The notes under the pieces were generated by a model. That model had not been told where the DNA came from and searched no databases. It saw only the letters and a list, made by a program, of their open reading frames with translations. This document shows positions 35,301 through 48,024 of a stretch of DNA of 64,000 bases, piece by piece. The number at the start of each line of letters is the position of its first letter. Positions within the stretch are counted from its first letter, which is position 1. The position numbers were made by a program, and so were the translations under genes. Origin of the DNA: Actinomadura luteofluorescens (GTDB lineage: Bacteria > Actinomycetota > Actinomycetes > Streptosporangiales > Streptosporangiaceae); assembly GCF_013409365.1 (NCBI RefSeq), contig NZ_JACCBA010000001.1, positions 7,750,001-7,814,000 of the forward strand, in the 5' to 3' direction.

Positions 35301-38300
35301 CGCCGGGCGCCGGCGTGGACCCCGAGGAGCTGCGCGCCCACGTCCGGGAGAACCTCCCCGAGTCGATGGTGCCCGCCGTCGTGGTGGTCATGGACGAGCT
35401 GCCGCTCACGCCCAACGGGAAGGTCGACACCAAGGCGCTGCCCAAGCCTGAACTCGCCGTCGCCGGCACTCCCTACCGGGCGCCCCGCGACGCCCGCGAG
35501 GCCGCGATAGCGGACATCGTCGCCGGCCTGCTCGGGATCGAAACCCCGGGCATCGACGACGACTTCTTCGACCTCGGCGGCGACTCGCTCGTCGCCATGC
35601 GGGTGGCGACCCGGATCCGCCGGGCCCTCGGAGCCGAGCTGCCCGTCCGGGCCCTGTTCGAGGCGCCCACCGTCGCCGGGCTCGCCGCGCGGGTCGCCGC
35701 GCTGGAGGGCACGGCGTCCGGCCGCCCGCCGCTGGAGCCCCGCGAGCACCCCGACGTGGTCCCGCCCTCCTACGCGCAGCAGCGCCTGTGGTTCCTGAAC
35801 CGGCTGGAGGGCCCGTCGGCGACCTACAACATGCCGGTCGCGCTGCGCATCCGCGGACCCCTGGACGCGGACGCGCTCCGCGCCGCGATCGGCGACCTGG
35901 TCGAACGGCACGAGACGCTCCGCACGATCCTGCCGGACGCCGGGGGAGCGCCGCGCCGTCTCGTCCTGGCCCCGGCCGCCGCCCGCCCCGAGCTCGAGAT
36001 CTCCGAGACGACCGAGGCGGAACTGCCGGTCCGGCTCGCCATGGCCGCCGGATACGCGTTCGACATCACCGCCGAGCCGCCGCTGCGCACCCACCTGTTC
36101 CGGGTCGGTCCGGACGAGCACGTCATGCTGCTGCTCCTGCACCACGTCGGCGGCGACGGCTGGTCCATGGCGCCGCTCGCCCGCGACTTCGTCACCGCGT
36201 ACGCGGCGCGGGCCGGCGGGACGGCGCCGGACTGGGCGCCGCTGCGCGTCCAGTACGCGGACTACACGCTGTGGCAGCGTGAGCTGTTCGGGTCCGAGGA
36301 GGATCCGGAGAGCCTGGTGTCCAGGCAGATCGCGTACTGGCGGGACGCTCTGGCCGGGTTGCCGGAGGAGCTGCCGCTGCCGGCGGACCGGCCGCGTCCG
36401 GCGCAGGCGTCCTACCGGGGCGGGACGGAGCGGTTCCGGCTCGGCGGCGATGTCCGCGCCGGACTCATGAAGATCGCCCGGGAGACCGGCGCGAGCCCGT
36501 TCATGGTCGCCCAGGCCGCGTTCGCCGCCCTGCTGACGCGGCTCGGGGCGGGGACGGACGTGCCGATCGGGTCGCCGATCGCGGGCCGGACGGACGAGGC
36601 GCTGGACGACCTCGTCGGGATGTTCGTGAACATGCTCGTCCTGCGGACCGACACCTCGGGGGACCCGTCGTTCCGGGAGCTGGTGGGGCGGGTGAAGGAG
36701 ACCGATCTCGCCGCCTACGCCCACCAGGACGTCCCCTTCGAGCGGCTCGTCGAGGTGCTCAGCCCGGCGCGCTCGATGGCGCGCCATCCGCTGTTCCAGG
36801 TCGGCCTGACGTTCCAGAACAACCCCGAGGTGCGGCTGGAGATGCCCGGCTTCAGCGCCGAGCTGGAGCCGCTGGCCGGCGGCGCGTCCCGGTTCGACCT
36901 GCTCGTGATCCTCACCGAGCGCGCCGAGGGGTTCGACGGCGAGCTGGAGTACGCGCTCGACCTCTACGACCCGGCCACCGCGCGGCGGCTCGTCGAGCGG
37001 TTCGAGCGGTACCTGTCCGCGCTGCTCGCAGACCCGGACTCGCCCATCGGAGCCGCGGACGTCCTCGCGCCGGAGGAGCGGTCACTGGTCCTCGGCGAGT
37101 GGGCCGGGCGGGCCGAGGCCCCGGCGGAGCGGGCGACGATCCCGGCGCTGTTCGAGGCGCAGGCGGCGGCGCGTCCGGACGCCGTGGCGGTGTCGTCCGA
37201 GGAGGTGTCGTGGACGTATGCCGAGGTGAACGCGAGGGCGAACCGTCTCGCGCACCGGCTCATCGGGCAGGGCGTCGGGCCCGAGCAGTTCGTGGCGCTC
37301 GCCCTGCCGCGCTCGGCGGACCTCGTCGTGGCGATCCTTGCCGTCCTGAAGGCCGGCGCGGCGTACGTGCCGATCGACCCGGACTATCCGGACGACCGCA
37401 TCGCCTACATGATCGAGGACGCGCGGCCCGTCCTCACCCTGCGGCCGGAGGATCTGGACGCCGCCGGTGAGGACGACACCGACCCCGGGGTGGCCGTCGA
37501 CCCGGACCATCCGGCGTACGTCATCTATACGTCGGGTTCGACGGGGCGTCCGAAGGGTGTGGTGGTTCCGCATCAGAACGTGGTGCGGTTGCTGCGTTCG
37601 ACTGAGAAGTGGTTCGAGTTCGGTCCGGAGGACGTCTGGACGCTCTTCCATTCCTATGCGTTCGACTTCTCCGTCTGGGAGCTGTGGGGGCCGCTTCTGC
37701 ACGGTGGCCGCCTGGTCGTGGTGCCGTACCTGACCTCGCGTTCGCCCGAGGATTTCCTCGCTCTCCTGGAGAGGGAGCGGGTGACGGTTCTCAACCAGAC
37801 TCCGTCGGCGTTCTACCAGTTGATGGCGGCGGACAAGGAGCGTCCGGGCGCTGATCTGGCGCTGCGGTACATCGTGTTCGGCGGTGAGGCACTCGATCTG
37901 GGTCGCCTGGAGGACTGGTACTCCCGGCATCCTGAGGACGCGCCGACGCTGGTCAACATGTACGGGATCACTGAGACGACCGTGCATGTCTCCTACCTGG
38001 CGCTGGATCGGGTCCATACGGCGACGGCGACCGGGAGCCTCATCGGCACCGGTATCCCTGACCTTCGCGTGTACGTCCTCGACGGCCGTCTCCAGCCCGT
38101 TCCGCCGGGTGTGGTGGGGGAGTTGTACGTCGCGGGTGCGGGTTTGGCGCGCGGGTATCTGAATCGTCCGGGTCTGTCGGCCGAGCGGTTCGTCGCCGAT
38201 CCGCACGGTGACCCCGGTACCCGGATGTACCGGACGGGTGACCTGGGCCGCTGGCGCCGTGACGGGACGCTCGAATACCTCGGCCGTGGTGACCAGCAGG

Positions 38301-40264
38301 TGCAGCTGCGCGGCTTCCGGATCGAGCCGGGCGAGATCCAGGCCGTACTGACCAGGCACGACGCCGTCTCCGACGCCGCCGTGATCGTCCGCGACGAGCG
38401 CCTCGTCGCCTACGTCGTCGGAGCGGGGATCGACCCGTCCGAACTGCGCCGCTTCGCCGGCAAGGATCTCCCCGAGCACATGGTCCCGGCCGCCGTCGTC
38501 GAGCTGGACGCGCTGCCCCTCACCGTCAACGGCAAGCTCGACCGCGCGGCGCTGCCCGCGCCGGACTTTGCCGCGAAGGTGTCGTCGCGTGCTCCGCGCA
38601 CTCCGGAGGAGGAGACCCTCGCCCGCCTGTTCGCCGAAGTCCTCGGACTGGAGCGGGTCGGGGCCGACGACGGGTTCTTCGACCTGGGCGGTGACTCGAT
38701 CATCGCGATCCAGCTCGTCTCGCGCGCCCGCCAGTCCGGCCTGGTCATCACACCCCGCGACGTGTTCCAGCACCAGACCGTCGAGGAGCTCGCCGCGACC
38801 GCCCGCCCGGTCGGCGAAGGAGAGGAGACCGAGGCCGAGGCGCCCGGCGCCGGGATCGGTCCCGTCCCGGTCACCCCGATCGTGGCGTGGCTGCGCGAGC
38901 GGGTGGCGGGGGACGCCGCGCTGATCAGGGGCTTCCACCAGTCGGCGCTGCTGCGCACGCCGCCGGACCTCGGCGCCGAGCGGCTGACCGGCGCTTTCCA
39001 GGCGCTCCTGGACCACCACGACATGCTGCGCCTCCGCCTGGACGGATGGCAGCCCGTCGTCCGGCCGCCCGGCTCGTGCGACGCTGCCGCCCTGGTGACC
39101 CGGGTGGACGTCGCCGGCCTGGACGCCGACAAGCTCCAGTCCGTCATCACCGAGCAGGCCACCGCCGCCCGCGACCGGCTCGACCCGGCCGCCGGGACGG
39201 TGGCGCAGCTCGTCTGGTTCGACGCGGGCCGGGAGCAGGGCCGCCTCCTCGTCGTCCTGCACCACCTGGCCGTGGACGGCGTCTCCTGGCGGATCCTGCT
39301 GCCCGACCTGGTCACCGCGTGGTCCGGGGGAGCGCTCGACCCCGTGCCGACCTCGTTCCGCCGCTGGGCGCAGAGGCTCACCGTGTCGGAGCCGGGCGAG
39401 GACGAGCTGGAGGACTGGCTCGACATCGTCGACGGCCCGCCGCAGAGCCTCGCCGTGCGGCCGCTCGACCCGCGCGTGGACATCGCGGCGCGCGCCCGCT
39501 CGGTCACCCTCGACCTGCCCGCCGACGTGACCGGCCCGCTGCTCACCGAGGTCCCGGCCGCCTTCCACGGGCGGGTCAACGACGTGCTGCTCACCGGGCT
39601 CGCCCTCGCCGTCGCCCAGTGGCGGCGGCACCGGGGCGGGCGCGGCTCCGGCGTCCTCGTCGACCTGGAGGGCCACGGCCGCGAGGACGTCGTCCCCGGC
39701 GCCGACGTCTCCCGCACCGCCGGCTGGTTCACCTCGATCCACCCGGTCCGGCTCGACACCGGTCACGAGACCGGCACCGCGGCGCTCAAGACGGTGAAGG
39801 AGCAGCTCAGGGCGGTCCCGGACGGCGGCATCGGCTACGGGCTGCTGCGCCACGGCGGCGGCGAGGCCGCCGCGGAGCTGGCCGGCGTCCCGCCCGCGCA
39901 GATCGCCTTCAACTACCTCGGCCGGGTCGCGGCCGGGGACGGCGGCGACTGGACGCTCGCCCCCGAGGAGCTCATCGCCGGGGAGGACCCCGCGATGCCG
40001 GCGGCGCACGTCCTGGAGATCAACGCCGTCACCCGGGACCTGCCCGGCGGGCCGGTGCTGTCGGCGACCTGGACGTGGCCGGACGGGCTGCTGGAGGCCG
40101 CCGCCGTCCGCGACCTCGCCGCGGGATGGTTCACCGCGCTGCGCGCCCTCGCCGCGGACGTGGCCGCCGGGGACGCGGGCGGTTTCACCCCGTCCGACCT
40201 GCTCGTGGACCTGGACCAGAGCGAGATCGACAAGCTGCAGACCGCGTGGAGGCAGAAATCGTGA
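29324..40264 (+). CDS. NRPS 1: C-A-T-E / C-[A remnant]-T / C-A(Thr)-T-E
   Basis: 3646 residues, three modules. Module 1: starter-position C domain (about 5-430, HHIIQDGY), A (446-965, pocket D,V,F,S,V,A,I,V,Y, substrate not assigned), T (GGDS near 990) and E (1056-1515, [10 protein letters not shown]). Module 2: C of the D-accepting type (1540-1955, HHIVLDGW), a 25-residue Ala/Gly/Pro linker, then only the last part of an A domain (from 1982, A10 Lys2033) and T (Ser near 2088). Module 3: L-accepting C (2149-2590, HHVGGDGW), A (about 2600-3080, pocket D,F,W,S,V,G,M,V,H, the threonine type), T and E (3184-3625). Its stop overlaps the next gene as GTGA. The adenylation core for module 2 is encoded by the gene upstream. 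E domains after modules 1 and 3 should deliver D-residues to the D-accepting C domains that follow. Confidence 0.95.
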   Translation: MSIEYVPLSAAQRSVWYAQQLAPRTPIHIAQYIEIEGPLDHELFDRVARIGAHEVLALNARLVEEDGTVHQILDPDASVSIPLVDLSGEPDPDAAARAWTRERMAEPLPLHGERLFTTALLRLSPDLHRWFIRAHHIIQDGYCGSLIAHRAAEIYTSLAAGGGYVPAELGDYRALLADEEEYRASERFERDRAYWTERFADRPVAVSLSDATAEPTADHRSLTGVVPPEESAALAAGARLLRTATPGLAIAAAAAYVARMTGAEDVVLGLAVSGRTSRLALETPAMLSTILPLRVRVRPDMTVDGLVRAVTRATARALRHQRYRRDDLVRDLRLLGERHRLYGPVINVMAFDYRLDFAGLPARMHAVTTGPVDDLSINVYDNFDGAGMRVDFEAHPDLYTEDQVAAHLDRYLRFMRLLGTVDPATPLRDVELLDAAERSRVLEEWNDTARPVAPAVVPELFEAQAARTPDAPAVTHAGATLTYRELDERATRLARLLIGRGVGAEDFVALALPRDENLVVAALAVLKAGAAYVPVDLAYPADRIAFMLDDASPVCVVTTSDAVLPGGTPRVELDALALGGPPGGGPPAAVTDAERVRPLRPGNAAYVIYTSGSTGRPKGVVVSHAGVVDLCAWAREDFGPGRLARVLFSTSLNFDVSVFEWLAPLTMGGGIEVVRDLLEVAERGGWSGTLVSGVPSAVSALLATGAPALEAGDVVLAGEALPAKLVRDLRALMPKARISNIYGPTEATVYATAWFDDGDPAGRAPIGGPIAGTRAYVLDASLEPVPVGAPGELYLAGEGLARGYLDRSALTAERFVACPFGTPGERMYRTGDLARWDGAGRLEYLGRLDHQVKIRGFRIEPGEIESALARHPAVGQVAVVHREDQPGNPRLVAYVVPAPGGSADPGELRRFVGETLPAYMVPAAVVPLEALPLNPSGKLDRAALPAPDFAARASGREPRTPAEKLLADLFAEVLGVARVGIDDGFFDLGGDSIIAMRLVSRARGAGLLLSPREVFRHPTVESLARVARPAEDAARGGAGGAAEEPGAGVGGFPATPIMRWLRDLDGPAAGFSQSVLLRTPPGLGAEHLTRALQAVLDHHDALRMSVPDGGEPRIAPPGTVDAAACVLRVDVAGADDAALAETARAQAALARGQLDPASGAMVRLVWLDAGADAPGRLLAVLHHLVVDGVSWRILLPDLVAAWAASATGAPVRLDPVGTSFRRWARRLAEEAVTDRRVAELGLWTEMLRTEDPLLGGRPLDPAEDTRGTAGSLTLELDEATTSALLTGVPAAFHGRVNDVLLAGLALAVAEWRRRRGTGTRDSAVLVDLEGHGREDLGDGAALDLSRTVGWFTSMFPVRLDAGDAAWDDVRAGGAAAGEAVRNVKERLRSLPDNGVGYGLLRHLNAATGPELAASPAPQIVVNYLGRVETADGDWSIAAEAGALDGGGDAAMPLAHTVEIDAIARDSAAGPRLSATWTWAARILDGADVRELATAWFEALRGIAAHVAAGGGGPTPSDFPLVPLTRPEVAEAEAAHPGLRDVWPLSPLQQGFFFHALLDSGSDVYTAQLVLDFEGPLDAAALRAAGQGLVDRHPGLRAAFAQTGGGDPVQIVLGEAEAPWEETDLVGAPAARVREAMAAERARPFDLERPPLLRFALLRLGPGRHRLLLTAHHIVLDGWSIPVLAGELLTLYAGERPPPTAPYREHLAWLAAQDGDAARDAWRAALDGIAGPTLLAPAAAGRPPVLPEHVVLDLSAELSDGLTARARRHGLTVNTVVQGLWGLLLARLTGRDDVVFGATVSGRPPELAGSEQMVGLFINTLPVRVRLRAAETLMESLGRLQDEQSALFAHHHLGLGEIQRAAGTGPLFDTMTVFENYPLDAGLLEAEFGGVRLADADLVDATHYPLTLLAVPGERLRLRLEYRPDVVGRATAERLTALLDGLVQTLVAEPDRPVGDITLPGADDARAGLAAPGAPAGRGTAPGGSRLVAYVVAAPGAGVDPEELRAHVRENLPESMVPAVVVVMDELPLTPNGKVDTKALPKPELAVAGTPYRAPRDAREAAIADIVAGLLGIETPGIDDDFFDLGGDSLVAMRVATRIRRALGAELPVRALFEAPTVAGLAARVAALEGTASGRPPLEPREHPDVVPPSYAQQRLWFLNRLEGPSATYNMPVALRIRGPLDADALRAAIGDLVERHETLRTILPDAGGAPRRLVLAPAAARPELEISETTEAELPVRLAMAAGYAFDITAEPPLRTHLFRVGPDEHVMLLLLHHVGGDGWSMAPLARDFVTAYAARAGGTAPDWAPLRVQYADYTLWQRELFGSEEDPESLVSRQIAYWRDALAGLPEELPLPADRPRPAQASYRGGTERFRLGGDVRAGLMKIARETGASPFMVAQAAFAALLTRLGAGTDVPIGSPIAGRTDEALDDLVGMFVNMLVLRTDTSGDPSFRELVGRVKETDLAAYAHQDVPFERLVEVLSPARSMARHPLFQVGLTFQNNPEVRLEMPGFSAELEPLAGGASRFDLLVILTERAEGFDGELEYALDLYDPATARRLVERFERYLSALLADPDSPIGAADVLAPEERSLVLGEWAGRAEAPAERATIPALFEAQAAARPDAVAVSSEEVSWTYAEVNARANRLAHRLIGQGVGPEQFVALALPRSADLVVAILAVLKAGAAYVPIDPDYPDDRIAYMIEDARPVLTLRPEDLDAAGEDDTDPGVAVDPDHPAYVIYTSGSTGRPKGVVVPHQNVVRLLRSTEKWFEFGPEDVWTLFHSYAFDFSVWELWGPLLHGGRLVVVPYLTSRSPEDFLALLERERVTVLNQTPSAFYQLMAADKERPGADLALRYIVFGGEALDLGRLEDWYSRHPEDAPTLVNMYGITETTVHVSYLALDRVHTATATGSLIGTGIPDLRVYVLDGRLQPVPPGVVGELYVAGAGLARGYLNRPGLSAERFVADPHGDPGTRMYRTGDLGRWRRDGTLEYLGRGDQQVQLRGFRIEPGEIQAVLTRHDAVSDAAVIVRDERLVAYVVGAGIDPSELRRFAGKDLPEHMVPAAVVELDALPLTVNGKLDRAALPAPDFAAKVSSRAPRTPEEETLARLFAEVLGLERVGADDGFFDLGGDSIIAIQLVSRARQSGLVITPRDVFQHQTVEELAATARPVGEGEETEAEAPGAGIGPVPVTPIVAWLRERVAGDAALIRGFHQSALLRTPPDLGAERLTGAFQALLDHHDMLRLRLDGWQPVVRPPGSCDAAALVTRVDVAGLDADKLQSVITEQATAARDRLDPAAGTVAQLVWFDAGREQGRLLVVLHHLAVDGVSWRILLPDLVTAWSGGALDPVPTSFRRWAQRLTVSEPGEDELEDWLDIVDGPPQSLAVRPLDPRVDIAARARSVTLDLPADVTGPLLTEVPAAFHGRVNDVLLTGLALAVAQWRRHRGGRGSGVLVDLEGHGREDVVPGADVSRTAGWFTSIHPVRLDTGHETGTAALKTVKEQLRAVPDGGIGYGLLRHGGGEAAAELAGVPPAQIAFNYLGRVAAGDGGDWTLAPEELIAGEDPAMPAAHVLEINAVTRDLPGGPVLSATWTWPDGLLEAAAVRDLAAGWFTALRALAADVAAGDAGGFTPSDLLVDLDQSEIDKLQTAWRQKS
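35267..35460 (+). other. Adenylation remnant (A9-A10) in module 2 of NRPS1: the complement of the split A domain
   Basis: Residues 1982-2046 of NRPS1 start with [14 protein letters not shown] and include [18 protein letters not shown] (A9) and NGKVD (A10, Lys2033). In a normal A domain, GxxRLVAYVV follows directly after the strand that ends the free-standing protein (VVVHEYPGR). The remnant is intact, with the conserved lysine kept, rather than decayed. It is bordered by the C2 domain and a low-complexity linker on one side and the T2 domain on the other. Confidence 0.9.
36251..36423 (+). repeat. Module 3 copy of a 173-bp identical segment shared with module 5
   Basis: Bases 36251-36423 (C domain of module 3) and 43921-44093 (C domain of module 5) are identical by direct comparison, while the DNA on either side diverges. 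This points to recent duplication or gene conversion between the modules. Confidence 0.9.
37491..37653 (+). repeat. Module 3 copy of a 163-bp identical segment of the Thr-type A domain
   Basis: Identical to 45188-45350 in module 5, covering motif A3. The copies also share unusual codon choice: many T-ending codons where the surrounding modules use C or G. This persists in patches to about 38300 and 46030. Confidence 0.9.
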
Positions 40265-43200
40265 ACCGGGGGGACCTCGAGGACATCCTGCCGCTGTCGC
40301 CCCTGCAGCAGGGCTTCTTCTTCCACGCGCTCGTCGACGCGGGCGACGGGGACGTCTACACGGCCCAGCTCGTCCTCGACCTGGAAGGGCCGCTGGACGC
40401 CGCCGCGCTGCGCGCCGCCGCCGGGACGCTGCTGCGCCGGCACGCCAACCTGCGCGCCGCGTTCTGGCACGAGGACCTGTCGCGTCCGGTCCAGGTGATC
40501 CCGCGCACGGTCGAGCTGCCGTGGGAGGAGGTCACCGCGTCCGGGGCGGAGGCGGACGCCGTCGTCGCCCGGGAGCGGGCGCGCGGCTTCGACATGACCG
40601 CGCCGCCGCTCCTGCGGTTCGTCCTCGTCCGGACGGGCCCCGAGCGCCACCGGCTGATCCTCACCAACCACCACATCCTGCTGGACGGCTGGTCCACGCC
40701 GATCCTCGCGACCGAGCTGTTCCTGCTCTACATGCAGGGCGGCCACGACACGGGCATGCCGCGCGTCACCCCGTACAAGAACTACCTGGCGTGGCTCGCC
40801 GGGCAGGACCGCTCCGCCGCGCGGGACGCGTGGCGCCGCGCCCTCGACGGCCTGGACGAGCCCAGCCTCGTCGCCCCCGAGGCCACCGCCCGCGCCCCGC
40901 GGCCCCCGAGGCCGACCGTCGCCGACCTCGACGAGCGCACCACCCGGCGCCTCACCCGCGCGGCCCGCCGCCACGGCGTCACGTTGAGCACCGTCCTGCA
41001 GGGCGCCTGGGGCCTGGTCCTCGGCCGCCTCCTCGGCCGGCGCGACGTGGTGTTCGGGTCGACGGTGTCCGGCCGGCCGCCGGAGCTGCCCGGCATCGAG
41101 CAGATGATCGGGCTGTTCATCAACACGCTGCCGATCCGCGTCCGCTACCGGATGGACGAGCCGCTCGCCTCCCTCATGGAACGCCTCCAGGACGAGCAGA
41201 CCGAACTCCTCGCCCACCACCACCTGGGCCTCACCGAGATCCAGCGGGCGGCGGGCCACGGCGGCGCGCTGTTCGACACGATGACGGTCCTGGAGAACTA
41301 CCCCTTCGACCCGTCCTCGATGGACGGCTCCCTCAACGGCGTGCGCGTCGCCGCCGCCGACTCCTACGACGCGACGCACTTCCCCCTCTCGCTGGTGGCC
41401 GTGCCCGGCGAGCGGCTGTCGCTGCGCCTGCACTACCGCCCCGACGTCTACGAGCACGGGGCCGTCGTGGCGCTCCTCGCCCGCGTCCGCCGCGTCCTGG
41501 AGGCGTTCGCCGAGGACTCCGGCCGGCCGATCGGCGCCGTGGACCTGGCGGGGGAGGACCAGCGGGCCCTGCTGGCCGGCTGGAACGACACCGCCGGTCC
41601 CGTCCCGTCCGGCACCCTCCCGGCCCTCTTCGAGGCCCAGGCCGCGCGCACCCCGGAGGACGTGGCCCTCGTCTGCGGCGGCACCTCCCTCACGTACGCG
41701 GAGCTGGAGGGGCGCGCCAACCGCCTCGCCCACGAGCTGATCGCCCGGGGGATCGGCCCCGAGGACCGCGTGGCCCTGGTCCTCCCGCGCACCCCCGGGA
41801 TCGTCGTCGCGATCCTCGGCGTCCTCAAGGCGGGCGCCGCCTACGTCCCGATCGACCCGCAGTATCCGGCCGACCGCATCGCCTTCATGCTGGACGACGC
41901 CGGGCCCGCTCTCACCATCACCGACGGGAGCGCGCCGGACGGAGCCGGGCACGGGCGGCCGGTCCTGATCGTCACGGGCGGCGGATGCGCGGACGCGAGC
42001 GAGCGGCCGGGGCACGCACCGACCGACGGTGAGCGGATCCGGGCACTGCGGGCCGAGAACGCCGCGTACGTCATCTACACGTCCGGGTCCACCGGGCGCC
42101 CCAAGGGCGTGACCGTCCCGCACGCGGGCGTCCTCAACTACTTCGAGGCGCACCGGGACGCGTTCATCGACCCGGCCGTCGAGGCCGCCGGCGGGCGCCG
42201 CATGCGGTTCGCGCACCTGGCGTCGTTCTCGTTCGACACGTCCTGGATGGGCCTGCTGTGGATGATGTACGGCCACGAGCTGCACCTCATCGACGACGAG
42301 ACCCGGCGCGACGTCAAGGCGTACGCCGACTACGTGGCACGCGCGCGGATCGACCTGGTGAACACCACCCCGTCGCACTTCACCTCGCTCCGCGAGGCCG
42401 GACTGCTGGACGACGACGGACGGCACCGGCCCTCGCAGCTCCTCCTCGGCGGCGAGGCCGTCAGCGAGAGCCTGTGGGCCGAACTCCGCGCCGTGCCCGG
42501 CCTCGCCACGCGCAACTTCTACGGGCCCACCGAGTCGACCGTCGACACCATGAACCAGGCGGTCGCGCTCAGCGAGCACCCGTCGGTCGGCTCGCCCTAC
42601 CGCAACACCCGCGCCTACGTGCTGGACACCGCGCTCCAGCCCGTCCCGGCCGGCGTCCCCGGCGAGCTGTACCTGGCGGGATCGCAGCTCGCGCGCGGTT
42701 ACCTGAACCGGCCCGGACTGTCCGCCGAGCGGTTCGTGGCCGACCCGTACGGCGCGCCCGGTGACCGCATGTACCGGACCGGCGACCTGGCCCGGTGGCG
42801 CCCGGACGGGTCGGTGGAGTACCTCGGCCGCACCGACGACCAGGTGAAGATCCGCGGGTACCGGGTGGAGCCCGGCGAGATCGAGAACGTCCTCGCGGGC
42901 TGCGGCGGCGTCGCGCAGGCCGCCGTGGTCGTCCGCGACGACGGGCGCGGCGGCGGGCGCCTCGCCGCCTACCTCGTCGGGCCGGACGTCGACGTCGCGG
43001 CCGTCCGCCGGCACGCGGCCGAGCGGCTGCCCGACTACATGGTCCCCGCGCTCACCGTCCTGGACGCGCTGCCGCTGACCGTGAACGGCAAGCTCGACCG
43101 GGCCGCGCTGCCCGCCCCCGACGCCGCACCGGGCGGCGGCCGCGCGCCCCGCTCCCCGCGCGAGGAGATCCTCTGCGGGCTGTTCGCGGAGGTGCTCGGC

Positions 43201-46200
43201 GTGCCGAGGGTCGGCGTGGACGACGGGTTCTTCGACCTCGGCGGCGACTCGCTCACCGCCACCCGCCTCACCGGCCGGATCCGTTCCGCGCTCGGCGCCG
43301 AGCTGCCCGTCCGTGCGCTGTTCGAGGCGCCGACCGTCGCAGGCCTCGCCGAACGCGTCGCGGGCTCCACCGGCGACGTGCGCCCTCCGCTGGTGCGCGC
43401 CGAGCGCCCGGACGTCGTGCCGCTGTCCTACGCGCAGCAGCGGCTGTGGTTCCTCAACCGGTTCGAGGGCCCGTCGGCGACGTTCAACATGCCGATCGCG
43501 CTGCGCCTCAACGGCTCCCTCGACCTGGACGCGCTGCGCGCCGCCCTCGCCGACGTGGTGGCGCGGCACGAGCCGCTCCGCACGATCTTCCCGGACGGGT
43601 CCGGGACCGCCCGCCAGCTCGTCCTCGAACCGGCCGCCGCGCGGCCCCGGCTCGACGTCGCCGAGACCGGCGAGGCGGCGCTCCCGGCGGCGCTGGCGGC
43701 GGAGGCCGGGCGCGGCTTCGACCTGTCGGTCGAGCCGCCGCTGCGCACCCGCCTGTTCGCGCTCGGCTCCGGGGCGGACGGTGACGCGCATGTCCTCATG
43801 ATGGTCCTGCACCACATCGCGGCGGACGGCTGGTCGATGGCGCCGCTGGCCCGCGACGTGATCCTCGCCTACGCGGCGCGTGCCGGCGGGACGGCGCCGG
43901 ACTGGGCGCCGCTGCCCGTGCAGTACGCGGACTACACGCTGTGGCAGCGTGAGCTGTTCGGGTCCGAGGAGGATCCGGAGAGCCTGGTGTCCAGGCAGAT
44001 CGCGTACTGGCGGGACGCTCTGGCCGGGTTGCCGGAGGAGCTGCCGCTGCCGGCGGACCGGCCGCGTCCGGCGCAGGCGTCCTACCGGGGCGGAACGCAC
44101 ACGTTCGAGCTGGACGCCGAACTCCACGCACGGCTCCTCGGGCTCGCCCGCGAGAACGGCGCGACGCTGTTCATGGTCATGCAGGCGGCCTACGCCGCGC
44201 TGCTGACGCGGCTCGGGGCGGGGACGGACGTGCCGATCGGGTCGCCCATCGCGGGCCGGACGGACGAGGCGCTGGACGACCTCGTCGGCATGTTCGTGAA
44301 CATGCTCGTCCTGCGGACCGACACCTCGGGGGACCCGTCGTTCCGGGAGCTGATCGGGCGGGTGAAGGAGACCGACCTCGCCGCCTACGCCCACCAGGAC
44401 GTCCCCTTCGAGCGGCTCGTCGAGGTGCTCAACCCGGCGCGCTCGATGGCGCGCCATCCCCTGTTCCAGGTCGTCCTGTCGTTCCAGAACAACCCGGAGG
44501 CGCGGCTGGAGATGGACGGGCTCACCGGCGGCGCCGAACCCCTCGTCTCGGGTGCCGCCAAGTACGACCTGTCCCTCTACCTGGAGGAACGGCACGGCGA
44601 CGACGGCGCCCCCGGCGGGATCGAGGCCGGTCTCGAATACGCCCTCGACCTCTTCGACGCCGGAACCGCCGTGTCCATCGCGGACCGCTTCGAGCGCCTC
44701 GTCCGCGAACTGGCGGCCGACCCCGACGCGCCCGTCACCACCGCCGACATCCTCGACCGCGGCGAGCGCCGCACCCTGCTGCGCCGCTGGGCGGGCGGCA
44801 AGGGCGGCGACGTCCCGCGCACGACGATCCCGGCGCTGTTCGAAGCGCAGGCGGCGGCCCGCCCGGACGCGCCCGCCCTCACCTTCGAGGGCGTGTCGTG
44901 GACGTATGCCGAGCTGAACGCGAGGGCGAACCGTCTCGCGCACCGGCTCGCCGGGCTGGGTGTGGGACCTGAGCAGTTCATTGCCTTGGCTCTGCCGCGT
45001 TCGGCGGATCTGGTGGTGGCGATCCTCGGAGTGCTGAAGGCGGGGGCGGCGTACGTGCCGATCGACCCCGGCTACCCGGAGGACCGCATCGCCTACATGG
45101 TCCAGGACGCGCGGCCCGTCCTGACCTTGCGCCCAGAAGACCTGGAGGGCCTGGACGACCCGGGCCTCCCCGCGACCGATCCCGGAGTGGCCGTCGACCC
45201 GGACCATCCGGCGTACGTCATCTATACGTCGGGTTCGACGGGGCGTCCGAAGGGTGTGGTGGTTCCGCATCAGAACGTGGTGCGGTTGCTGCGTTCGACT
45301 GAGAAGTGGTTCGAGTTCGGTCCGGAGGACGTCTGGACGCTCTTCCATTCTTACGCGTTCGACTTCTCGGTCTGGGAGCTGTGGGGATCGCTGTTGTACG
45401 GCGGCAGGCTCGTCGTCGTCCCCTACTTGACCTCGCGTTCGCCCGAGGACTTCCTGGCCCTGCTCGCTACGGAGGAGGTGACGGTTCTCAACCAGACTCC
45501 GTCGGCGTTCTACCAGTTGATGGCGGCGGACAAGGAGCGTCCGGGCGCTGATCTGGCGCTGCGGTACATCGTGTTCGGCGGTGAGGCCCTTGACCTGGGG
45601 CGCCTGGAGGACTGGTACTCCCGGCATCCCGAGGACGCGCCGACGCTGGTCAACATGTACGGGATCACTGAGACGACCGTGCATGTCTCCTACCTGGCGC
45701 TGGATCGGGTCCATGCGGCGACGGCGACCGGGAGCCTCATCGGCACCGGTATCCCTGACCTTCGCGTGTACGTTCTCGACGGCCGTCTCCAGCCGGTTCC
45801 GCCGGGTGTGGTGGGGGAGTTGTACGTCGCGGGTGCGGGTTTGGCGCGCGGGTATCTGAATCGTCCGGGTCTGTCGGCCGAGCGGTTCGTCGCCGATCCG
45901 CACGGTGTGCCCGGTGCCCGGATGTACCGGACGGGTGACCTGGGCCGCTGGCGTCGTGACGGGACGCTCGAATACCTCGGCCGTGGTGACCAGCAGGTGC
46001 AGTTGCGCGGCTTCCGGATCGAGCCGGGCGAGATCGAGTCGGTCCTCGCCCGCCACCACGCCGTCTCCGACGCCGCCGTGATCGTCCGGGACGAGCGCCT
46101 CGTCGCCTACGTCGTCGGAGCGGGGATCGACCCGTCCGAACTGCGCCGCTTCGCCGGCAAGGATCTCCCCGAGCACATGGTCCCGGCGGCGGTCGTGGAG

Positions 46201-48024
46201 CTGGACGCCCTGCCGCTGACCTCCAACGGCAAGCTGGACCGCGAAGCGCTGCCCGCGCCGGACTTCGCGGCCAGGGCGTCGTCGCGTGCCCCGCGCACCC
46301 CGGAGGAGGAGACCCTCGCCCGCCTGTTCGCCGAAGTCCTCGGCCTGGAGCGGGTCGGGATCGACGACGGGTTCTTCGACCTGGGCGGTGACTCGATCAT
46401 CGCGATCCAGCTCGTCTCGCGCGCCCGCCAGTCCGGCCTGGTCATCACACCCCGCGACGTGTTCCAGCACCAGACCGTCGAGGAACTGGCCGCGACCGCC
46501 CGCCCGGTCGGCGAAGGCGAACGGACCGAAGCGGAGGCGCCCGGCGCGGGCATCGGCCGCGTCCCGGCCACCCCGATCATGCACTGGTTCCAGGAGCTGC
46601 GCGGCCCCGTGGACGGCTACAGCCAGCGCATGCTGCTCCAGGTGCCGCCCGGCCTCGGCGCCGGCCGGCTGACCGGCGCGCTCCAGGCAGTCCTGGACCA
46701 CCACGACATGCTCCGCCTCCGCGTGACCGGCGCCGAGTTCGAGGTCGCCGAGCCCGGCGCCGTCGACGCCGCGCCCCTCGTCCGCCGCGTGGACGTCGCC
46801 GGACTCGGCGCCGAGGACCTGCGCGCCGTGCTCGCCGCCGAGGCGGAGGCCGCCCGCCGCGCCCTCGACCCGGCCGCCGGGATCATGGCGCGGCTCGTCT
46901 GGTTCGACGCGGGCCCCGCAGCGTCCGGCCGCCTTTTGCTCACCCTCCACCACCTGGCCGTGGACGGCGTCTCCTGGCGGATCCTGCTGCCCGACCTGGT
47001 CACCGCGTGGGCCGGGGGAGCGCTGGACCCCGTCCCGACCTCGTTCCGCCGCTGGGCGCAGCGCCTCGCCGCCGAGGCGTCCGACCCCGCCCGCACGGCG
47101 GAGCTGCCGCTCTGGGAGGACGTCCTCGCCACCCCCGACCCCGTTCTCGGCGCCCGCCCGCTGGACCCGGCCGCCGACACGTTCGGGACGGCCCGGCACC
47201 TCACCCTCGGCCTGCCCGCCGACGTGACCGGCCCGCTGCTCACCGAGGTCCCGGCCGCCTTCCACGGGCGGGTCAACGACGTGCTGCTCACCGGGCTCGC
47301 CCTCGCCGTCGCCGAATGGCGGCGCGAGCGCGGCACGTCCGAGGAGACGGCCGTCCTCATCGACCTCGAAGGGCACGGCCGCGAGGAGATCGTCCCCGGC
47401 GTCGACCTGTCCCGCACCGCCGGCTGGTTCACCTCCATCCACCCGGTGCGCCTCGACGCCGGCCTGGTCGAGCCCGCCGACGTCCGCGAGGGCGGCCAGG
47501 CCGTGGGCACCGCCCTCAAGCGGGTCAAGGAGCAGCTGCGCGAGATCCCCGACAACGGCGTCGGGTACGGGCTGCTCCGCCATCTCAACCCCGCGACCGG
47601 CGAGCGGCTGCGCGCGCACCCGCAGATCGCGTTCAACTACCTCGGCCGCTCCGCCGCCCCCGAGGCCACCGACTGGGGGCCGGCGGACCAGGCCGAGAAC
47701 GACGCCCTCGGCACCGGCCAGGACGCCGCGCTCGGCCTCGTCCACCCCGTCGAGGTCAACGCGCACACCCGCGACCTGCCGGGCGGCCCCGAACTGTCCG
47801 CGACGTGGACGTGGGCCGGCGGCCTGTTCGATGCCGCCGCGATCGAGGACCTCGCGGGCCGGTGGTTCGCGGCGCTGCGCGGCCTCGTCGCGCACGTCGC
47901 CGGCGGTGCCGCCGAGGGCCCCGTCGGCGGGTTCACCCCCTCGGACCTTTCCCTGGTGGACGTCAGCCAGGACGAGATCGACGAGCTCGCCGCCGAGCTC
48001 GACGGCGAATGGGAGCCGGAGTGA
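40261..48024 (+). CDS. NRPS 2: C-A-T / C-A(Thr)-T-E
   Basis: 2587 residues, starting at a GTG in a GTGA overlap, with GGAGG ten bases upstream in the end of NRPS1. Module 4: D-accepting C (1-430, HHILLDGW), A (440-960; pocket D,T,M,S,L,G,F,V,D, with an acidic last residue; substrate not assigned) and T (Ser near 996). Module 5: L-accepting C (about 1056-1510, HHIAADGW), A (1520-2010, pocket D,F,W,S,V,G,M,V,H, threonine type), T (near 2041) and E (2104-2560, [10 protein letters not shown]). The order T-C-A-T-E and long identical stretches show it arose by duplication of modules 2-3 of NRPS1. The E domain fits the D-accepting C domain that opens NRPS3. Confidence 0.95.
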   Translation: MNRGDLEDILPLSPLQQGFFFHALVDAGDGDVYTAQLVLDLEGPLDAAALRAAAGTLLRRHANLRAAFWHEDLSRPVQVIPRTVELPWEEVTASGAEADAVVARERARGFDMTAPPLLRFVLVRTGPERHRLILTNHHILLDGWSTPILATELFLLYMQGGHDTGMPRVTPYKNYLAWLAGQDRSAARDAWRRALDGLDEPSLVAPEATARAPRPPRPTVADLDERTTRRLTRAARRHGVTLSTVLQGAWGLVLGRLLGRRDVVFGSTVSGRPPELPGIEQMIGLFINTLPIRVRYRMDEPLASLMERLQDEQTELLAHHHLGLTEIQRAAGHGGALFDTMTVLENYPFDPSSMDGSLNGVRVAAADSYDATHFPLSLVAVPGERLSLRLHYRPDVYEHGAVVALLARVRRVLEAFAEDSGRPIGAVDLAGEDQRALLAGWNDTAGPVPSGTLPALFEAQAARTPEDVALVCGGTSLTYAELEGRANRLAHELIARGIGPEDRVALVLPRTPGIVVAILGVLKAGAAYVPIDPQYPADRIAFMLDDAGPALTITDGSAPDGAGHGRPVLIVTGGGCADASERPGHAPTDGERIRALRAENAAYVIYTSGSTGRPKGVTVPHAGVLNYFEAHRDAFIDPAVEAAGGRRMRFAHLASFSFDTSWMGLLWMMYGHELHLIDDETRRDVKAYADYVARARIDLVNTTPSHFTSLREAGLLDDDGRHRPSQLLLGGEAVSESLWAELRAVPGLATRNFYGPTESTVDTMNQAVALSEHPSVGSPYRNTRAYVLDTALQPVPAGVPGELYLAGSQLARGYLNRPGLSAERFVADPYGAPGDRMYRTGDLARWRPDGSVEYLGRTDDQVKIRGYRVEPGEIENVLAGCGGVAQAAVVVRDDGRGGGRLAAYLVGPDVDVAAVRRHAAERLPDYMVPALTVLDALPLTVNGKLDRAALPAPDAAPGGGRAPRSPREEILCGLFAEVLGVPRVGVDDGFFDLGGDSLTATRLTGRIRSALGAELPVRALFEAPTVAGLAERVAGSTGDVRPPLVRAERPDVVPLSYAQQRLWFLNRFEGPSATFNMPIALRLNGSLDLDALRAALADVVARHEPLRTIFPDGSGTARQLVLEPAAARPRLDVAETGEAALPAALAAEAGRGFDLSVEPPLRTRLFALGSGADGDAHVLMMVLHHIAADGWSMAPLARDVILAYAARAGGTAPDWAPLPVQYADYTLWQRELFGSEEDPESLVSRQIAYWRDALAGLPEELPLPADRPRPAQASYRGGTHTFELDAELHARLLGLARENGATLFMVMQAAYAALLTRLGAGTDVPIGSPIAGRTDEALDDLVGMFVNMLVLRTDTSGDPSFRELIGRVKETDLAAYAHQDVPFERLVEVLNPARSMARHPLFQVVLSFQNNPEARLEMDGLTGGAEPLVSGAAKYDLSLYLEERHGDDGAPGGIEAGLEYALDLFDAGTAVSIADRFERLVRELAADPDAPVTTADILDRGERRTLLRRWAGGKGGDVPRTTIPALFEAQAAARPDAPALTFEGVSWTYAELNARANRLAHRLAGLGVGPEQFIALALPRSADLVVAILGVLKAGAAYVPIDPGYPEDRIAYMVQDARPVLTLRPEDLEGLDDPGLPATDPGVAVDPDHPAYVIYTSGSTGRPKGVVVPHQNVVRLLRSTEKWFEFGPEDVWTLFHSYAFDFSVWELWGSLLYGGRLVVVPYLTSRSPEDFLALLATEEVTVLNQTPSAFYQLMAADKERPGADLALRYIVFGGEALDLGRLEDWYSRHPEDAPTLVNMYGITETTVHVSYLALDRVHAATATGSLIGTGIPDLRVYVLDGRLQPVPPGVVGELYVAGAGLARGYLNRPGLSAERFVADPHGVPGARMYRTGDLGRWRRDGTLEYLGRGDQQVQLRGFRIEPGEIESVLARHHAVSDAAVIVRDERLVAYVVGAGIDPSELRRFAGKDLPEHMVPAAVVELDALPLTSNGKLDREALPAPDFAARASSRAPRTPEEETLARLFAEVLGLERVGIDDGFFDLGGDSIIAIQLVSRARQSGLVITPRDVFQHQTVEELAATARPVGEGERTEAEAPGAGIGRVPATPIMHWFQELRGPVDGYSQRMLLQVPPGLGAGRLTGALQAVLDHHDMLRLRVTGAEFEVAEPGAVDAAPLVRRVDVAGLGAEDLRAVLAAEAEAARRALDPAAGIMARLVWFDAGPAASGRLLLTLHHLAVDGVSWRILLPDLVTAWAGGALDPVPTSFRRWAQRLAAEASDPARTAELPLWEDVLATPDPVLGARPLDPAADTFGTARHLTLGLPADVTGPLLTEVPAAFHGRVNDVLLTGLALAVAEWRRERGTSEETAVLIDLEGHGREEIVPGVDLSRTAGWFTSIHPVRLDAGLVEPADVREGGQAVGTALKRVKEQLREIPDNGVGYGLLRHLNPATGERLRAHPQIAFNYLGRSAAPEATDWGPADQAENDALGTGQDAALGLVHPVEVNAHTRDLPGGPELSATWTWAGGLFDAAAIEDLAGRWFAALRGLVAHVAGGAAEGPVGGFTPSDLSLVDVSQDEIDELAAELDGEWEPE
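43921..44093 (+). repeat. Module 5 copy of the 173-bp identical segment
   Basis: Identical to 36251-36423 over the full 173 bp, in the C domain of module 5. See that entry for flanks. Confidence 0.9.
45188..45350 (+). repeat. Module 5 copy of the 163-bp identical Thr-type A segment
   Basis: Identical to 37491-37653. After it the two modules alternate between identical and diverged patches, a mosaic typical of gene conversion. Confidence 0.9.
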
